Positions 38,377 to 47,506 are shown, counted from the first letter of the stretch. The stretch: 64,000 bases of DNA from DASUPK01 sp963833375 (GCA_963833375.1 CAWHXR010000010.1:248001-312000), one strand, 5' to 3'. Numbers and translations: made by a program. The notes: a model not told the origin generated them from the letters alone.

Positions 38377-39558
38377 TTGTCCGAGACCGAGCGCCCTGAG
38401 CCGATCGATGACGCCGGTGACGACGAGGCCGCGACGGACGACAATCCCGCGCTGTCCACGGATATGGACGAGATCCGCGCCGAGGTCGAGCAGGCCCGCG
38501 CGGCGACGGACCGCTTTCGCTCGAAGGCCGCCGAGCTGATCAAGGAGCTTCGCGACCGGGAGGAGCGGGCGCGGAACGAGGCGATCGTCGCCCAGGCGGC
38601 GGCCGAGGAGTCGCGAGCGAGCGCCAGGGAGGCGATCGAGCACACCAAGCGGATCGAGGCGCGCGCGACCGCGAAGGCGCGTGAGGCGATTCAGGAGGCC
38701 GGGCGACGCGCGGGCGAAGCCGAGGGCCGGGTCACCGACCTCGAGGGCGCTCTGGCCGAGGCGCAGGAGCGGCAGCGCCAGGCCGATTCGCGGACGGCGG
38801 ACCTGCAGAAGCACGCCGCCGCGGCCCAGCAGCGCGCCAAGGACCACCTCTCCAAGCTCGAGGAGCGGATGAGGCGGGCAGAGGCTCGCGCGGCCGCGGC
38901 GGAGGAGGAGCGCAACACCTCCCGGCAAAGCGCCGAGGAGGCGATCGAAAGGCTGAAGGAGGAGGCCCGCGAGCGCGCCGAGAGCGCGATCACGCAGGCG
39001 CGCGAGCGCGCCGAGAACCGCGTCCAGGAGGCCCTGGACCGCGCGGCGGAGGCCGAGCGGCGCCTGGAGGAGCTCAGCTCACGCCTGAACGAGGCCGAGC
39101 AGCGGGCGATCGCCGCGGAGGAGCGGGCTGAGGACGCGGCGGAGGGCGAGAGGACCAAGACCGATCGCCTGCGCCGGGAGATGGAGCGCAGGGTGCGCGA
39201 GGCGGCCGACGAGGCCCGCCGCGAATCCGACGACCGGGTCCGCAGGCTCGCCGACCGGGTGGCCCGGGAGGCGGAGGCCCGCGCCCGCGCCGAGGCCGAG
39301 GCCACCCTGAGCCAGGAGGCGGTCAAGCTGCAGCGTGAGGCGGACGAGCGGGTCGAGGCCGCCCGCCGCCGAGCCGAGCGGAAGGTTCAGGAGAAGGTCG
39401 AGCGAGCCCGGAACGAGGCACTCACCGGGGGCGCCCCCGATGAGGAGGCGCAGCCGGAGGGTGGCGAGCTCACTCCCCTGCGCATCCCAGAGCAGGCCCC
39501 ACCCGGGGAGCCCGCCGGTACCCGCTACGTCGGCGGACGCCGGCTGCGCACCTTCTAG
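38377..39558 (+). CDS. Long coiled-coil protein
   Basis: Intact, 393 aa from a TTG with GGAGG about 10 nt upstream. After an acidic head (~45 aa) residues ~45-345 are almost uninterrupted Ala/Glu/Arg heptads without Pro or aromatic residues, predicting a long coiled coil. The C-terminus turns Gly/Pro-rich and ends RYVGGRRLRTF. No signal peptide or membrane segment is present. It may be a cytoskeletal or scaffold protein like the DivIVA/FilP group, but no specific homologue is recognised. Confidence 0.75.
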   Translation: MSETERPEPIDDAGDDEAATDDNPALSTDMDEIRAEVEQARAATDRFRSKAAELIKELRDREERARNEAIVAQAAAEESRASAREAIEHTKRIEARATAKAREAIQEAGRRAGEAEGRVTDLEGALAEAQERQRQADSRTADLQKHAAAAQQRAKDHLSKLEERMRRAEARAAAAEEERNTSRQSAEEAIERLKEEARERAESAITQARERAENRVQEALDRAAEAERRLEELSSRLNEAEQRAIAAEERAEDAAEGERTKTDRLRREMERRVREAADEARRESDDRVRRLADRVAREAEARARAEAEATLSQEAVKLQREADERVEAARRRAERKVQEKVERARNEALTGGAPDEEAQPEGGELTPLRIPEQAPPGEPAGTRYVGGRRLRTF

Positions 39559-39627
39559 CCCGTCCCCCGGCGCTGCGACAACGGCCTCTTTCCCTCATCG
39601 GCGCAAGAGGCAGGACAATCTGCCGTC

Positions 39628-40843
39628 ATGAGATGGATGATCTCGTCCATCGTCGTCGCGGCCGCCTTGCTCACCTGCACGCCCGGCGCGCTTGCCGTCC
39701 GGTCCGGCGGCCACAACCCGCCCACGCGTAAGCTCGAGGCGGCCTTCAAAGTCGCGGGAGGCGTGCGCGCCGCGAGCAAGGATGGCTGCTACCCCGGTCC
39801 GCGCCGGATGGCCTCGCTGATCCGCCACTGGGCGCATCCCGACGCGGCGGTTGCCCCCGACCTCGGCTCGCTCGAGCGCCAGGACATCGTCTACGTGATC
39901 AGGCGCCGCAGCTCCTGCAATCGGGTCCGCTTCGCGCTGCGAGACAGGGGCCGGACATACATCCTGGACACCAGTGGCGGAGACGTCTACGTACGGGGCC
40001 GGGGTGATTCCGGAGACGAGAGCTCATCGCGCGGGGGGAGAGGTCCACTGAGGGAGCTCGAGCTCGTCACCAGGAGCTCATGGCTCGGCGAGCCCGACAA
40101 GGCAAGGCGGCTGCTGGTCCGCTGCCCGAAGGGAACCTACCCGCTGGGCGGCGGGATGACGAGCACGCCGTCCGTCGGCGCTGACGGCGAGGGCATCTAT
40201 CCGCACTCCTATGAGCGCCTCGGCACCCAGCGCGGATATCACGTCACCGCGCTGGTGATCGACCCGAACCCGGCAGAGACCACCCCGCGGCAGGCGACGA
40301 TCCAGGTCGTCTGCGGCCGCGGACTCGTGCCGACCTCGTCGCCCCATAGGACCGTCTTCGTCAGGCGGAACGAGACCAACACGGCAATCGCCCGCTGCCC
40401 GAGGGGCCAGTACCTGTTCTCCGGTGGCTTCCAGCGCACCAACTTCACGACGCCGTACCTGACCTTCGGCGGCAACTACGTGACGGAGTCACGGGCGATC
40501 TCGCCCACGGCATGGCAGGCCGTCGCCTCCGCCGCCGGCCACGACGGCGGAGAGCTGACGGCGATCGCCTATTGCGTGAAGAACGATGGCCCGCTGCTCA
40601 CCGAGGTGTCCGTCCTCCGTGCCGGTCCTCGCGGGGCAGTCGGCGACGGCAACGACCCCGCCCTGCCCCGAGGGCCTCTCGCTGACGTCAGGTGGTTTCA
40701 GCTTCAACGGGTCGCGAAGTGCGTTTTTCGCCGGTGGCGCCATCGATCCCGACGGGACCTGGTCCTCGACGGCCTTCGGCTACTTCGGGCCGGCCACCAC
40801 GATGAGCGCCTACGGCTACTGCCTCGAGCCGATGGCGGGCTAG
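39628..40843 (+). pseudogene. Secreted protein with three CPxG...GGF repeats, one frameshift
   Basis: ATG 39628 starts a signal peptide (WMISSIVVAAALLTCTPGALA). Three related repeats follow: RCPKGTYPLGGGM, RCPRGQYLFSGGF and, after a frameshift near 40630, PCPEGLSLTSGGF. Each is followed by a beta-rich stretch ending in a second cysteine (VCGRG, YCVKN, YCLEP). This suggests a repetitive disulfide-bonded surface domain. Correcting one base gives ~404 aa ending YGYCLEPMAG at 40843. It is the only frameshift in the otherwise intact 29-63 kb region. Confidence 0.65.
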
Positions 40844-41308
40844 TCAGGCGCCGACGGCCGCTGACCGCGCCTGGGACTCGACCGCGTCCTTCAGATTGAT
40901 GAGCGACTGCTGGAAGCGGCGGCCGAGCGGGCGCGAGGCTACCCGCTCCGCGATCAAGCCGGCCACGCCGCTGCCCGCGACGCCGTAGGCGAACCGGAAG
41001 GTGACGCGGGTCCTGCCGTCGCCGAGCTCCCGCAGGCGCCAGCGGCCGCGCTGGTCGACGCCGGTGACGGAGCTCCACGCCATGTCGCCGTGGGGCTGCC
41101 ACTCGACGATCTCGATCAGGCCGCCGACGTCGGCGGCTCCGACCCTGATCAGCATCCGGTAGCGAGCGCCGAGGCCCTTGTGGCGTTCACCGGCCACCTC
41201 CCACCGGGTCAGCCCGTCCATGAAGACGGGATAGTTGGCCGGCTCGGTCACGTACTCCCAGACGAGATGTCGCGGTGCGTCGACCGTGACCCTCTGCTCG
41301 ATCCTCAT
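40844..41308 (-). CDS. SRPBCC (START-like) domain protein
   Basis: Intact, 154 aa. RIEQRVTVDAPRHLVWEYVT at the start, then EPANYPVFMDGLTRWEV and WRLRELGDGRTRVTF, is the polyketide-cyclase/SRPBCC fold that binds hydrophobic ligands. It lies 7 nt downstream of the acyltransferase gene on the same strand, so a lipid-related role is plausible but unproven. Confidence 0.82.
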   Translation of the reverse strand: MRIEQRVTVDAPRHLVWEYVTEPANYPVFMDGLTRWEVAGERHKGLGARYRMLIRVGAADVGGLIEIVEWQPHGDMAWSSVTGVDQRGRWRLRELGDGRTRVTFRFAYGVAGSGVAGLIAERVASRPLGRRFQQSLINLKDAVESQARSAAVGA

Positions 41309-41315
41309 GCGCGGC

Positions 41316-42251
41316 TCATCCGATCACCGGCAGCTGGCGCTCAGCCGCCAGCTCAGTGAGCTGGTCCTGCATCAGCGAGGTGATGTCCTCGTAGATCAGG
41401 TCTCGATCCGGATCGGGGCCGTAGCGCTCGCGGAGGTCGATCGGCTCCATCACCTGCACCGTGATCTTCGCCGGCAGGGGCAGGTGTCCGAGGAAGTCCC
41501 CGACGTTGATGATCCAGGGGAGCGAGAGGTTGACCGGCAGGGTCTTCAGCCGGAGGAGCTTGTCGAGGCGAAGCAGCTTGGCGAGCCTCTCGCCGTGCGT
41601 GAGGAAGATCGCCGTCTCCTGGCCCCCGACCGAGACCACGGGGACGATCGACACGCCGGCGTCGAGCGCCAGCTTGACGAATCCCCTCCGTCCGGCGAAG
41701 TCGATCCGGTTCGCCTCCCAGGTCGGGCGGTTCACCTCCCAATCGCCGCCGGGGTAGACCAGCACCGCCGCGCCGGAATCGAGCGCCTTCCGAGCGTTCT
41801 CGTGCGAGGCCGCGACGGTCCCGAAGCGGCGCAGATAGGGACCGATCGGCGAGGTCAGGACCAGGTTGTGGGCGAGCTGGTAGAAGGGCCGCTCGACGCC
41901 GAAGTAGGTGTTGAAGGCGAGGGTGAAGACGGTCGTGTCCGGGGTGATCGTGCCCCCCGAGTGATTGCCCACGAGCAGGACCGGGCCCCGCTCGGGAATC
42001 CGCTCCATGCCGCGGACCTCGCCGCGGAACCAGATGCTCGCGATCAGCCAAGAGAGGGAGAGGTTCTCGCGGATGAAGTCCGGATCGCGGTCATCCAGAT
42101 CAGCCGTCAGCCGGTTCTGGACCTCGTCGAAGAAGCGGCGCAGCAGCGAGGGCCGGCCGAAGCCGCGGGCGCGCGACTGGCGCGGATCTCCTCCGTTCTG
42201 GCTCTGCCCCTCACCGGCCCGGGCAGCGGTTCCTGCACCGCTTTGTGGCAT
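41316..42251 (-). CDS. Lysophospholipid acyltransferase family protein
   Basis: Intact, 311 aa. The PlsC-type block I is VGNHSGGTITPD (NHxxxxD with Gly-Gly inside), and the usual FPEG block is replaced by VYPGGDWE, as in the TMEM68/DGAT-like branch. Later VKLALDAGVSIVPVVSVGG matches block IV. The N-terminal ~30 residues are low-complexity and polar. It probably acylates a glycerolipid or wax-type acceptor; no experimental function can be assigned. Confidence 0.85.
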   Translation of the reverse strand: MPQSGAGTAARAGEGQSQNGGDPRQSRARGFGRPSLLRRFFDEVQNRLTADLDDRDPDFIRENLSLSWLIASIWFRGEVRGMERIPERGPVLLVGNHSGGTITPDTTVFTLAFNTYFGVERPFYQLAHNLVLTSPIGPYLRRFGTVAASHENARKALDSGAAVLVYPGGDWEVNRPTWEANRIDFAGRRGFVKLALDAGVSIVPVVSVGGQETAIFLTHGERLAKLLRLDKLLRLKTLPVNLSLPWIINVGDFLGHLPLPAKITVQVMEPIDLRERYGPDPDRDLIYEDITSLMQDQLTELAAERQLPVIG

Positions 42252-42260
42252 GGCCGCCCG

Positions 42261-42266
42261 ATTCTA
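42261..42266 (-). promoter_or_regulatory. -10 box (TAGAAT), leaderless
   Basis: The minus-strand TAGAAT, nearly the consensus, ends 9 nt before ATG 42251. Confidence 0.5.
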
Positions 42267-42316
42267 GGTCGAATCGACCGCACCGTAGCCCAGCCTTCGG
42301 GAGCCCTCGACCGACC

Positions 42317-43663
42317 CTAGGCGGCGTCGACGGTGACCTCTGGGCTCTTGCCGTTCTGGCTGCCGTTGCCGTTCGGGCTGCCGTTGCCGTTGATCCGGAC
42401 CTGGAGCCGGCGGGCGGCCCTGCCGAGGCGCCTGGCCGCGCGCTCCGCGGCTGAGGCCTGCGCATGCCCGGTGAAGTCGTGGATGAGCGCGTTCGCGTCG
42501 ACGGGATGCTCAACCTGGGGCACGTGGCCGCACTCTTCGAGAACGACCTGGCGCGCGTCCGGCAGAGCGTCCCTGACATAGCGGGAGAAGGCGAGAGGGA
42601 CCAGGGGGTCCTCGTCTCCCCAGAGGAACATCGCCGGCGGCTCCAGCTCGCGCAGGCGGCTCCAGAACCCCTTCGGGCCCTTGGGCTCCTCGAGGTAAAT
42701 GTGGCGCGCGGAGGCGTGGAAGGCGACTCGGGCGTTGACGGAGCGGTAGGTGCGGAGGAACTCCTCCACCGCGACGTCGGCGGCGGAGGGGTGGATCCGC
42801 TCGGGGCGGGAGAACATGCTCCAGAACTGCTGGCGCACCAGGACCTCCCCGAAGGTGTGGGGGATCGCAGCGAGCTCGGGCCGCAGCAGCCTGACGAGGG
42901 GCACGAAGTGACGCCGCCGCCGCCAGGCCATCGAGGGGCAGAGCAGGCTGAGGCTCTGAACGCGCTCGGGAGACTGCAGGCCGACCTCGATGGCCACCCT
43001 TCCTCCCAGCGAGTTCCCGACGAGGTGCGCGCGGCTGATGCCCTGGGCGTCCATGAACCGGCACACCGCGCGGGCGAACCAGGCCGAGTCGTAGGGCGCC
43101 CGCAGCGGCTTCGACGATGAGCCGAAGCCGGGCAGGTCGATCGCGTGCACCGTGTACTCGGGGGTGAGGGCGGAGACGGTCTCGAAGAAGCTCGTCTTGT
43201 TGCTGCCCAGGCCGTGGATCAGGATCACGGTCTCGATCCCGTCGCCGGCCGTGAGCGTCGAGAGACGCGCTTTGCCGGCCTTCACCTTGTGGATGCGAAG
43301 CAGGGGTGGACGGCCGTTGGGAAGCCTGAAGTGACCCTCGAAGGCGACCGCGAGGTCGAGGTTTCCCCGGGCCCAGAGGCGCCGTGAGCGGAACGCGTCC
43401 ATCCCCGAGAGCTGGCCCTCGCGGAGCTCCAGCCAGGTGGCGGCGTCGGTGCCGATCACGACGTCCGGGTCGCTCTTCGGTGAGACCGTGACCTCGCAGT
43501 CGGTCTCGGTCAGCTCGACCGCCCAGCTCAGCCCGAGGTCATCCAGCTCTATGCGGTAGCTAGCGTGGAAGCCGGGATCGGCTCCCAGGTAGCGGTCGGG
43601 GAGCGATGCGAACGCGTCCTCCACCGCGCGTAAGCGCTGATCCTCAAGCGGTGCCTGAGTCAA
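42317..43663 (-). CDS. Alpha/beta hydrolase with N-terminal SCP2-like domain
   Basis: About 448 aa from TTG 43663, a start supported by a TACCCT box 8 nt upstream. Residues ~15-125 resemble an SCP2/sterol-carrier fold (SWAVELTETDCEVTV, DPDVVIGTDAATWLELREGQ). The hydrolase domain follows with ILIHGLGSNKTSF, the nucleophile elbow GNSLGG, an acid in LWGDEDPLVP and the histidine in EECGHVPQVEHP. The last ~25 residues are an Asn/Gly/Ser repeat (INGNGSPNGNGSQNG). A lipid-binding domain joined to a hydrolase suggests a membrane-lipid or ester substrate. Confidence 0.85.
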   Translation of the reverse strand: MTQAPLEDQRLRAVEDAFASLPDRYLGADPGFHASYRIELDDLGLSWAVELTETDCEVTVSPKSDPDVVIGTDAATWLELREGQLSGMDAFRSRRLWARGNLDLAVAFEGHFRLPNGRPPLLRIHKVKAGKARLSTLTAGDGIETVILIHGLGSNKTSFFETVSALTPEYTVHAIDLPGFGSSSKPLRAPYDSAWFARAVCRFMDAQGISRAHLVGNSLGGRVAIEVGLQSPERVQSLSLLCPSMAWRRRRHFVPLVRLLRPELAAIPHTFGEVLVRQQFWSMFSRPERIHPSAADVAVEEFLRTYRSVNARVAFHASARHIYLEEPKGPKGFWSRLRELEPPAMFLWGDEDPLVPLAFSRYVRDALPDARQVVLEECGHVPQVEHPVDANALIHDFTGHAQASAAERAARRLGRAARRLQVRINGNGSPNGNGSQNGKSPEVTVDAA

Positions 43664-43671
43664 GGCCGCGC

Positions 43672-43677
43672 AGGGTA
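43672..43677 (-). promoter_or_regulatory. -10 box (TACCCT), leaderless
   Basis: The minus-strand TACCCT ends 8 nt before the TTG start at 43663. Confidence 0.4.
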
Positions 43678-43759
43678 TCGTCCCGAACGGGTGTTCCCGC
43701 TCACAACTTTTGCGGTGATCTCCCGTGTCGTGCGGAATATGCGCATTTCCGCGCGCGAA

Positions 43760-43765
43760 TAGCAT
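43760..43765 (+). promoter_or_regulatory. -10 box of cysS (TAGCAT), leaderless
   Basis: TAGCAT ends 7 nt before GTG 43773. Confidence 0.45.
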
Positions 43766-43772
43766 CCGCAGC

Positions 43773-45122
43773 GTGGCGGGCATTCGCATCCAGGACACCC
43801 TCAGCGGCCAGACCCGAGAGCTCGAGCCGCGCGATCCCGGCAAGGTCGGGATCTACGCGTGCGGGCCGACGGTCTACGGCCGGATCCACATCGGGAACGC
43901 GCGGCCGTTCGTCGTCTTCACCCTGCTGAAGCGCTTCCTGGAGCACCAGGGGCTCGACGCCAAGCTCGTCATCAACGTCACCGACATCAACGACAAGATC
44001 TACGATGCCGCGCGCGAGGCGGGCAGGCCCTCCGGGGAGTACGCCGAAGCGATGACCGCCGCCTATATCGCCGACACCGACGCGCTCGGGCTCGGCCGGC
44101 CCGACGCCGAGCCTCTCGCCTCGGAGACCATCGGGGAGATCGTCTCCCTGATCGAGGCGCTGATCGCGTCGGGGCATGCCTACCAGGCGAATGGGGACGT
44201 CTACTTCCGCGTGCGGAGCTTCGACGGCTACGGCAAGCTCTCCAACCGGGATCCCGAGGAGATGGACCAGGGGGAGGAGGCCGGGACGGCCTCGCTCAAG
44301 GAGGACCCGCTCGATTTCGCTCTCTGGAAAGGCCACAAGGAGGGCGAGGACACGTCCTGGCCGTCCCCGTGGGGCGACGGCCGCCCCGGCTGGCACATCG
44401 AGTGCTCGGCCATGTCCGAGAAGGAGCTCGGCCCTGACTTCGCGGTCCATGGCGGCGGGATCGACCTCGTGTTCCCCCATCACGAGAACGAGATCGCGCA
44501 GACCGAGGCGGCTCGGGGCCTGCCGCTCGCCCGTGTCTGGATGCACAACGGAATGGTCCAGCTCGACGAGGAGAAGATGTCGAAGTCGGTCGGCAACATC
44601 TTCCAGCTCTCCGAGGCGATCGAACGCTACGGCGGGCAGACGGTGGCCGCCTACCTCGCCTCCGGCCACTACCGCCAGCCCCTGGCGTTCTCCGACGAGC
44701 AGCTCACGGAGGCGGCTGCCCGGGTCGAGCGGATCCGCAACTACTTCCGGGACGCGCCGGGCGGCGAGACGGACCCGTTCCTGGTCGAGAAGCGACAGGC
44801 CTTCCTCGACGCACTCGCCGACGACTTCAACACGCCGCAGGCCTTCGCCGTGGTCTTCGAGATCGTGGCGGAGGGGAACAAGCGGGAGCTGCCCGGCGCG
44901 CGCGAGGTGCTCGCCGAGCTCCTGCCGCTTCTCGGGCTCGATTCTCTGCTCAGCGAGGAGGAGGGGCCGCCCGCCGAGGCGGAGCAGCTGCTGGCAGACC
45001 GCGAGCGGGCCAGGGCCGCGAAGGACTTCGAGCGCGCCGACGCGCTCCGCGACGAGCTCTCGGTGATGGGCTGGGAGGTCCGCGACGAGGCCGGGGGCGC
45101 GCGGCTCGTCAGGCGCGGCTAG
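43773..45122 (+). CDS. cysS: Cysteinyl-tRNA synthetase
   Basis: Intact, 449 aa from GTG 43773. CGPTVYGRIHIGNARPF holds the first zinc cysteine and the HIGH-like motif. WHIECSAMS, FPHHENEIAQ (remaining zinc ligands) and KMSKSVGN are all present, followed by the DALR-like domain and the RARAAKDFERADALRDEL tail. It charges tRNA-Cys. rlmB follows after 2 nt. Confidence 0.97.
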   Translation: MAGIRIQDTLSGQTRELEPRDPGKVGIYACGPTVYGRIHIGNARPFVVFTLLKRFLEHQGLDAKLVINVTDINDKIYDAAREAGRPSGEYAEAMTAAYIADTDALGLGRPDAEPLASETIGEIVSLIEALIASGHAYQANGDVYFRVRSFDGYGKLSNRDPEEMDQGEEAGTASLKEDPLDFALWKGHKEGEDTSWPSPWGDGRPGWHIECSAMSEKELGPDFAVHGGGIDLVFPHHENEIAQTEAARGLPLARVWMHNGMVQLDEEKMSKSVGNIFQLSEAIERYGGQTVAAYLASGHYRQPLAFSDEQLTEAAARVERIRNYFRDAPGGETDPFLVEKRQAFLDALADDFNTPQAFAVVFEIVAEGNKRELPGAREVLAELLPLLGLDSLLSEEEGPPAEAEQLLADRERARAAKDFERADALRDELSVMGWEVRDEAGGARLVRRG

Positions 45123-45124
45123 CG

Positions 45125-45784
45125 GTGCCTGAGCGCGAGCTGATCTACGGCCGGCGCCCGGTGGCCGAGGCGGAGCGGGGCAGGCGCCGGGTCCACCGCG
45201 TCCTGCGCGCTCCCGACACCCCGGCCGAGGAGCTCGAGCGCCTCTGCGGGTCGCCCGACCACCAGGGCGTCGTCGCCGAGGTCGATCCCTATCCCTACGC
45301 CGATCCGGCGGAGCTGCTCGACGGCGAGGACGCCCTGGTCGTCGCCCTCGACCAGATCCAGGATCCCCACAACCTCGGAGCCGTCTGCCGCGCGGCCGAG
45401 GTCGCCGGCGCCGCCGCCGTGGTGATCCCCGAGCGGCGAGCCGCCTCGGTGACGGCAGCCGCGTGCAAGGCGTCGGCGGGGGCGGTCGAGCACCTGCCGG
45501 TGGCGCGCATCAGGAACCTGGCGGACTGGCTCGCCGAGGCCAAGCGCCGGGAGGCGTGGATCTACGGTGCCTCCGCCGAGGCCGAGCGGGCATACACCGA
45601 AGTCGACTGGTCCGGGCGCGCGGTCCTTGTACTGGGGTCCGAGGGGTCCGGGCTACGGCCCCGCGTTGCGAACGCCTGCGACGAGCTGATCTCGATCCCG
45701 GTCGCCGGGCGGGTCGGGTCGCTGAACGCCTCCGTGGCGGCCGCGGTCATCCTGTTCGAAGCCCGGCGCCAGCGAGCCGGCTAG
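45125..45784 (+). CDS. rlmB: SpoU/TrmH-family rRNA 2'-O-methyltransferase
   Basis: Intact, 219 aa from GTG 45125. The N-terminal substrate-binding half begins ELIYGRRPVAEA. The SPOUT domain has motif 1 DPHNLGAVCRAAE, motif 2 LVLGSEGSGLRP and motif 3 GSLNASVAAAVILFE. Position after cysS matches rlmB (yacO) of Bacillus, so 23S rRNA ribose methylation is the likely role. The mrnC gene usually found between them is absent. Confidence 0.92.
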   Translation: MPERELIYGRRPVAEAERGRRRVHRVLRAPDTPAEELERLCGSPDHQGVVAEVDPYPYADPAELLDGEDALVVALDQIQDPHNLGAVCRAAEVAGAAAVVIPERRAASVTAAACKASAGAVEHLPVARIRNLADWLAEAKRREAWIYGASAEAERAYTEVDWSGRAVLVLGSEGSGLRPRVANACDELISIPVAGRVGSLNASVAAAVILFEARRQRAG

Positions 45785-45807
45785 CCGCGGCAGGTGGCCC
45801 GGCGTGA

Positions 45808-46374
45808 TCAGGCGGCCAAGCGCTCAGGCTCGGCGGCCTGCTCGGCGAGGGAGATCAGCTGGTCGAGGATCTCCTCGTAGTGGGCGCGAAGCTCGGTGTC
45901 GACGAGCCTGCCCTCGTCGGTGAAGGCCTCGTGCGCGTGGGGGACGGGAAGCTCCTCGTCGATCACCCGGGCACCGGAGGCTCCGAGGACCTTGCGCACC
46001 TCGGCCTGGGACCAGACGGCGCCGAACATGCCGGTGCTGGCGCCGACGACGGCAACGGGCTTGCCCTTCAGGGCGTTGTCCGGGAACGGCCGCGAGGCCC
46101 AGTCGAAGGCGTTCTTGAGCTGGCCGGGGATCGAGTGGTTGTACTCCGGCGTGGCGATCAGGATGGCGTCGGCCGAGGCGATCGCGTCGCGGAGCCTCCG
46201 GGCCCCGGCGGGACCTCGGCCCTTGTCGTCGTCCTCGTCGTAGGGTGGGACGGCCTTGAGGCCCTCGAACATCTCGAGCTCTACGGGCGGCGGCATCAGC
46301 TCCACCGCCGCCCGTAGGAGCGCGGTGTTGTGGGAGTCGCGGCGAAGGCTGCCTGAGATCCCGAGGACCTTCAT
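45808..46374 (-). CDS. NADPH-dependent FMN reductase family protein
   Basis: Intact, 188 aa. A flavodoxin-like fold starts MKVLGISGSLRRDSHNTALLR (phosphate-binding loop), with IATPEYNHSIPGQLKNAFDWASR as the flavin-site signature. It probably reduces FMN, quinones or azo compounds. Its ATG is 2 nt from the yceI stop, so it is co-transcribed with yceI from the MarR-flanked promoter. Confidence 0.9.
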   Translation of the reverse strand: MKVLGISGSLRRDSHNTALLRAAVELMPPPVELEMFEGLKAVPPYDEDDDKGRGPAGARRLRDAIASADAILIATPEYNHSIPGQLKNAFDWASRPFPDNALKGKPVAVVGASTGMFGAVWSQAEVRKVLGASGARVIDEELPVPHAHEAFTDEGRLVDTELRAHYEEILDQLISLAEQAAEPERLAA

Positions 46375-46376
46375 CG

Positions 46377-46922
46377 CTACGCCTTCACCAACTCGAGGTG
46401 GACGCTGAGGGTGACCTCGTTCTCGACCGCGAAACCGCCCTTGGGCAGCGGCGCGTTCCAGTTGAGGCCGTAGTCGGTGCGGTCGACCTTCGTCTCCAGA
46501 TCGATGCCGACCTTCTCCGTGTCGCTGATGTCGACGACGGGGCCACTGATCTCACCATGGGCCACGACGTGCTTGGTGACGCCCCTGATCGTCAGATCGC
46601 CTTCGACGACGAGCTGGTCGCCGCCGTGGCGGATCTCGGTCGACTCGAAGCGGATCACCGGATGGTTCTCGGCATCGAAGAAGTCGGGGGAGAGCAGGTG
46701 CCCCCGCTGCGTCTCGTCGCGCGACTCGATGCTCTCGACCTTCGCCTCGCCGGTGATCTTCGGCTCCCCGTCCTCGTCGCTGAGGCGGATGTCGAAGTCG
46801 TCGAAGCCGGCTCGGTAGGTCGCCACGACCATGTGCTTGACCGAGAATCCGACGCGCGAATGGACCGAGTCGGATTGCCAGGTGCCGGTCGGGATGGTTG
46901 ACTCTGCTTGTGCTGTGGTCAT
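46377..46922 (-). CDS. YceI family protein
   Basis: Intact, 181 aa, start behind GAAGGAG. IPTGTWQSDSVHSRVGFSVKH, a DxxxTxxE-like SRDETQRGHLLSPDFFDAENHP and the final beta strand NEVTLSVHLELVKA define the YceI lipocalin-like fold, which binds polyisoprenoids. There is no signal peptide, so this is the cytoplasmic version common in actinobacteria. It is divergent from a marR gene. Confidence 0.92.
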   Translation of the reverse strand: MTTAQAESTIPTGTWQSDSVHSRVGFSVKHMVVATYRAGFDDFDIRLSDEDGEPKITGEAKVESIESRDETQRGHLLSPDFFDAENHPVIRFESTEIRHGGDQLVVEGDLTIRGVTKHVVAHGEISGPVVDISDTEKVGIDLETKVDRTDYGLNWNAPLPKGGFAVENEVTLSVHLELVKA

Positions 46923-46953
46923 TGAATGTCTCCTTCGTGAGGGCTAGACTTTG

Positions 46954-46965
46954 TTGACCTGTCAA
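46954..46965. promoter_or_regulatory. Palindromic operator between yceI and marR
   Basis: TTGAC-CT-GTCAA is a perfect 5-2-5 inverted repeat. Its right half with the preceding base reads TTGACA on the minus strand, a good -35 hexamer for yceI. TATCTT (46967-46972) next to it can serve as the -10 of marR. A MarR dimer here would block both promoters. Confidence 0.55.
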
Positions 46966-46983
46966 ATATCTTAGCAGAGGAAC

Positions 46984-47460
46984 TTGAGTACACAACAGTT
47001 GACAACTAAAACACTTCCCTCGACGGAGGCGTTCGGGAACCTGCTTGGCGCTCACGCTGCGCTCACGCGCGAGCTCAGTGGCGCCCTGGTCGCCAGCCAT
47101 GGGCTGACGATCAATGACTACGGTTGCCTGCTGCTCCTTTCGAGGGTCGGCGAGCAGGGCATGCGCCGGATCGATCTGGCAAACGAGCTGCAGCTCTCCC
47201 CGTCGGGGATCACGCGCCTCCTCGACCGGCTCGAGGATCAGGGCTTGGTGGGCAAGGGCGAGTGCAAGGAGGACGCGCGCGTGAGCTACGCGGTCCTCAC
47301 CGACGCGGGCCTCGCGAAGATCGAGGAGGCTTGGCCCGAGCACGTCGAAGCCGTCGAGCGCCGCGTCGGCGCGGCGCTCAGCGCGGAGGAGATCCAGACG
47401 CTCTCCGAGCTGCTCGGCCGCCTCAGCGACAGCGACGAATCCTGCGACCCGAACGGCTGA
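46984..47460 (+). CDS. MarR-family transcriptional regulator
   Basis: Intact, 158 aa from TTG 46984. The winged helix reads LTINDYGCLLLLSRVGEQGM, RRIDLANELQLSPSGITRLLDRLEDQGLV and a wing CKEDARVSYAVLTDAG. It is divergent from yceI and the flavin reductase, with a palindrome in the shared gap and a second small palindrome (AGTTGACAACT, 46997-47007) just inside the gene. Control of the flavin reductase suggests response to quinone or electrophile stress (inference). Confidence 0.9.
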   Translation: MSTQQLTTKTLPSTEAFGNLLGAHAALTRELSGALVASHGLTINDYGCLLLLSRVGEQGMRRIDLANELQLSPSGITRLLDRLEDQGLVGKGECKEDARVSYAVLTDAGLAKIEEAWPEHVEAVERRVGAALSAEEIQTLSELLGRLSDSDESCDPNG

Positions 47461-47506
47461 GCCGGCACGCGGTCTGCGGGCTCTAGACCGCGGGGGCTGC
47501 CGGCTC
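47459..47506. terminator. Large bidirectional hairpin
   Basis: GAGCCGGCA pairs with TGCCGGCTC and, inside, CGCGGTCT pairs with AGACCGCG. Both the marR stop and the stop of the convergent membrane-protein gene touch or lie within the arms. Confidence 0.65.
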
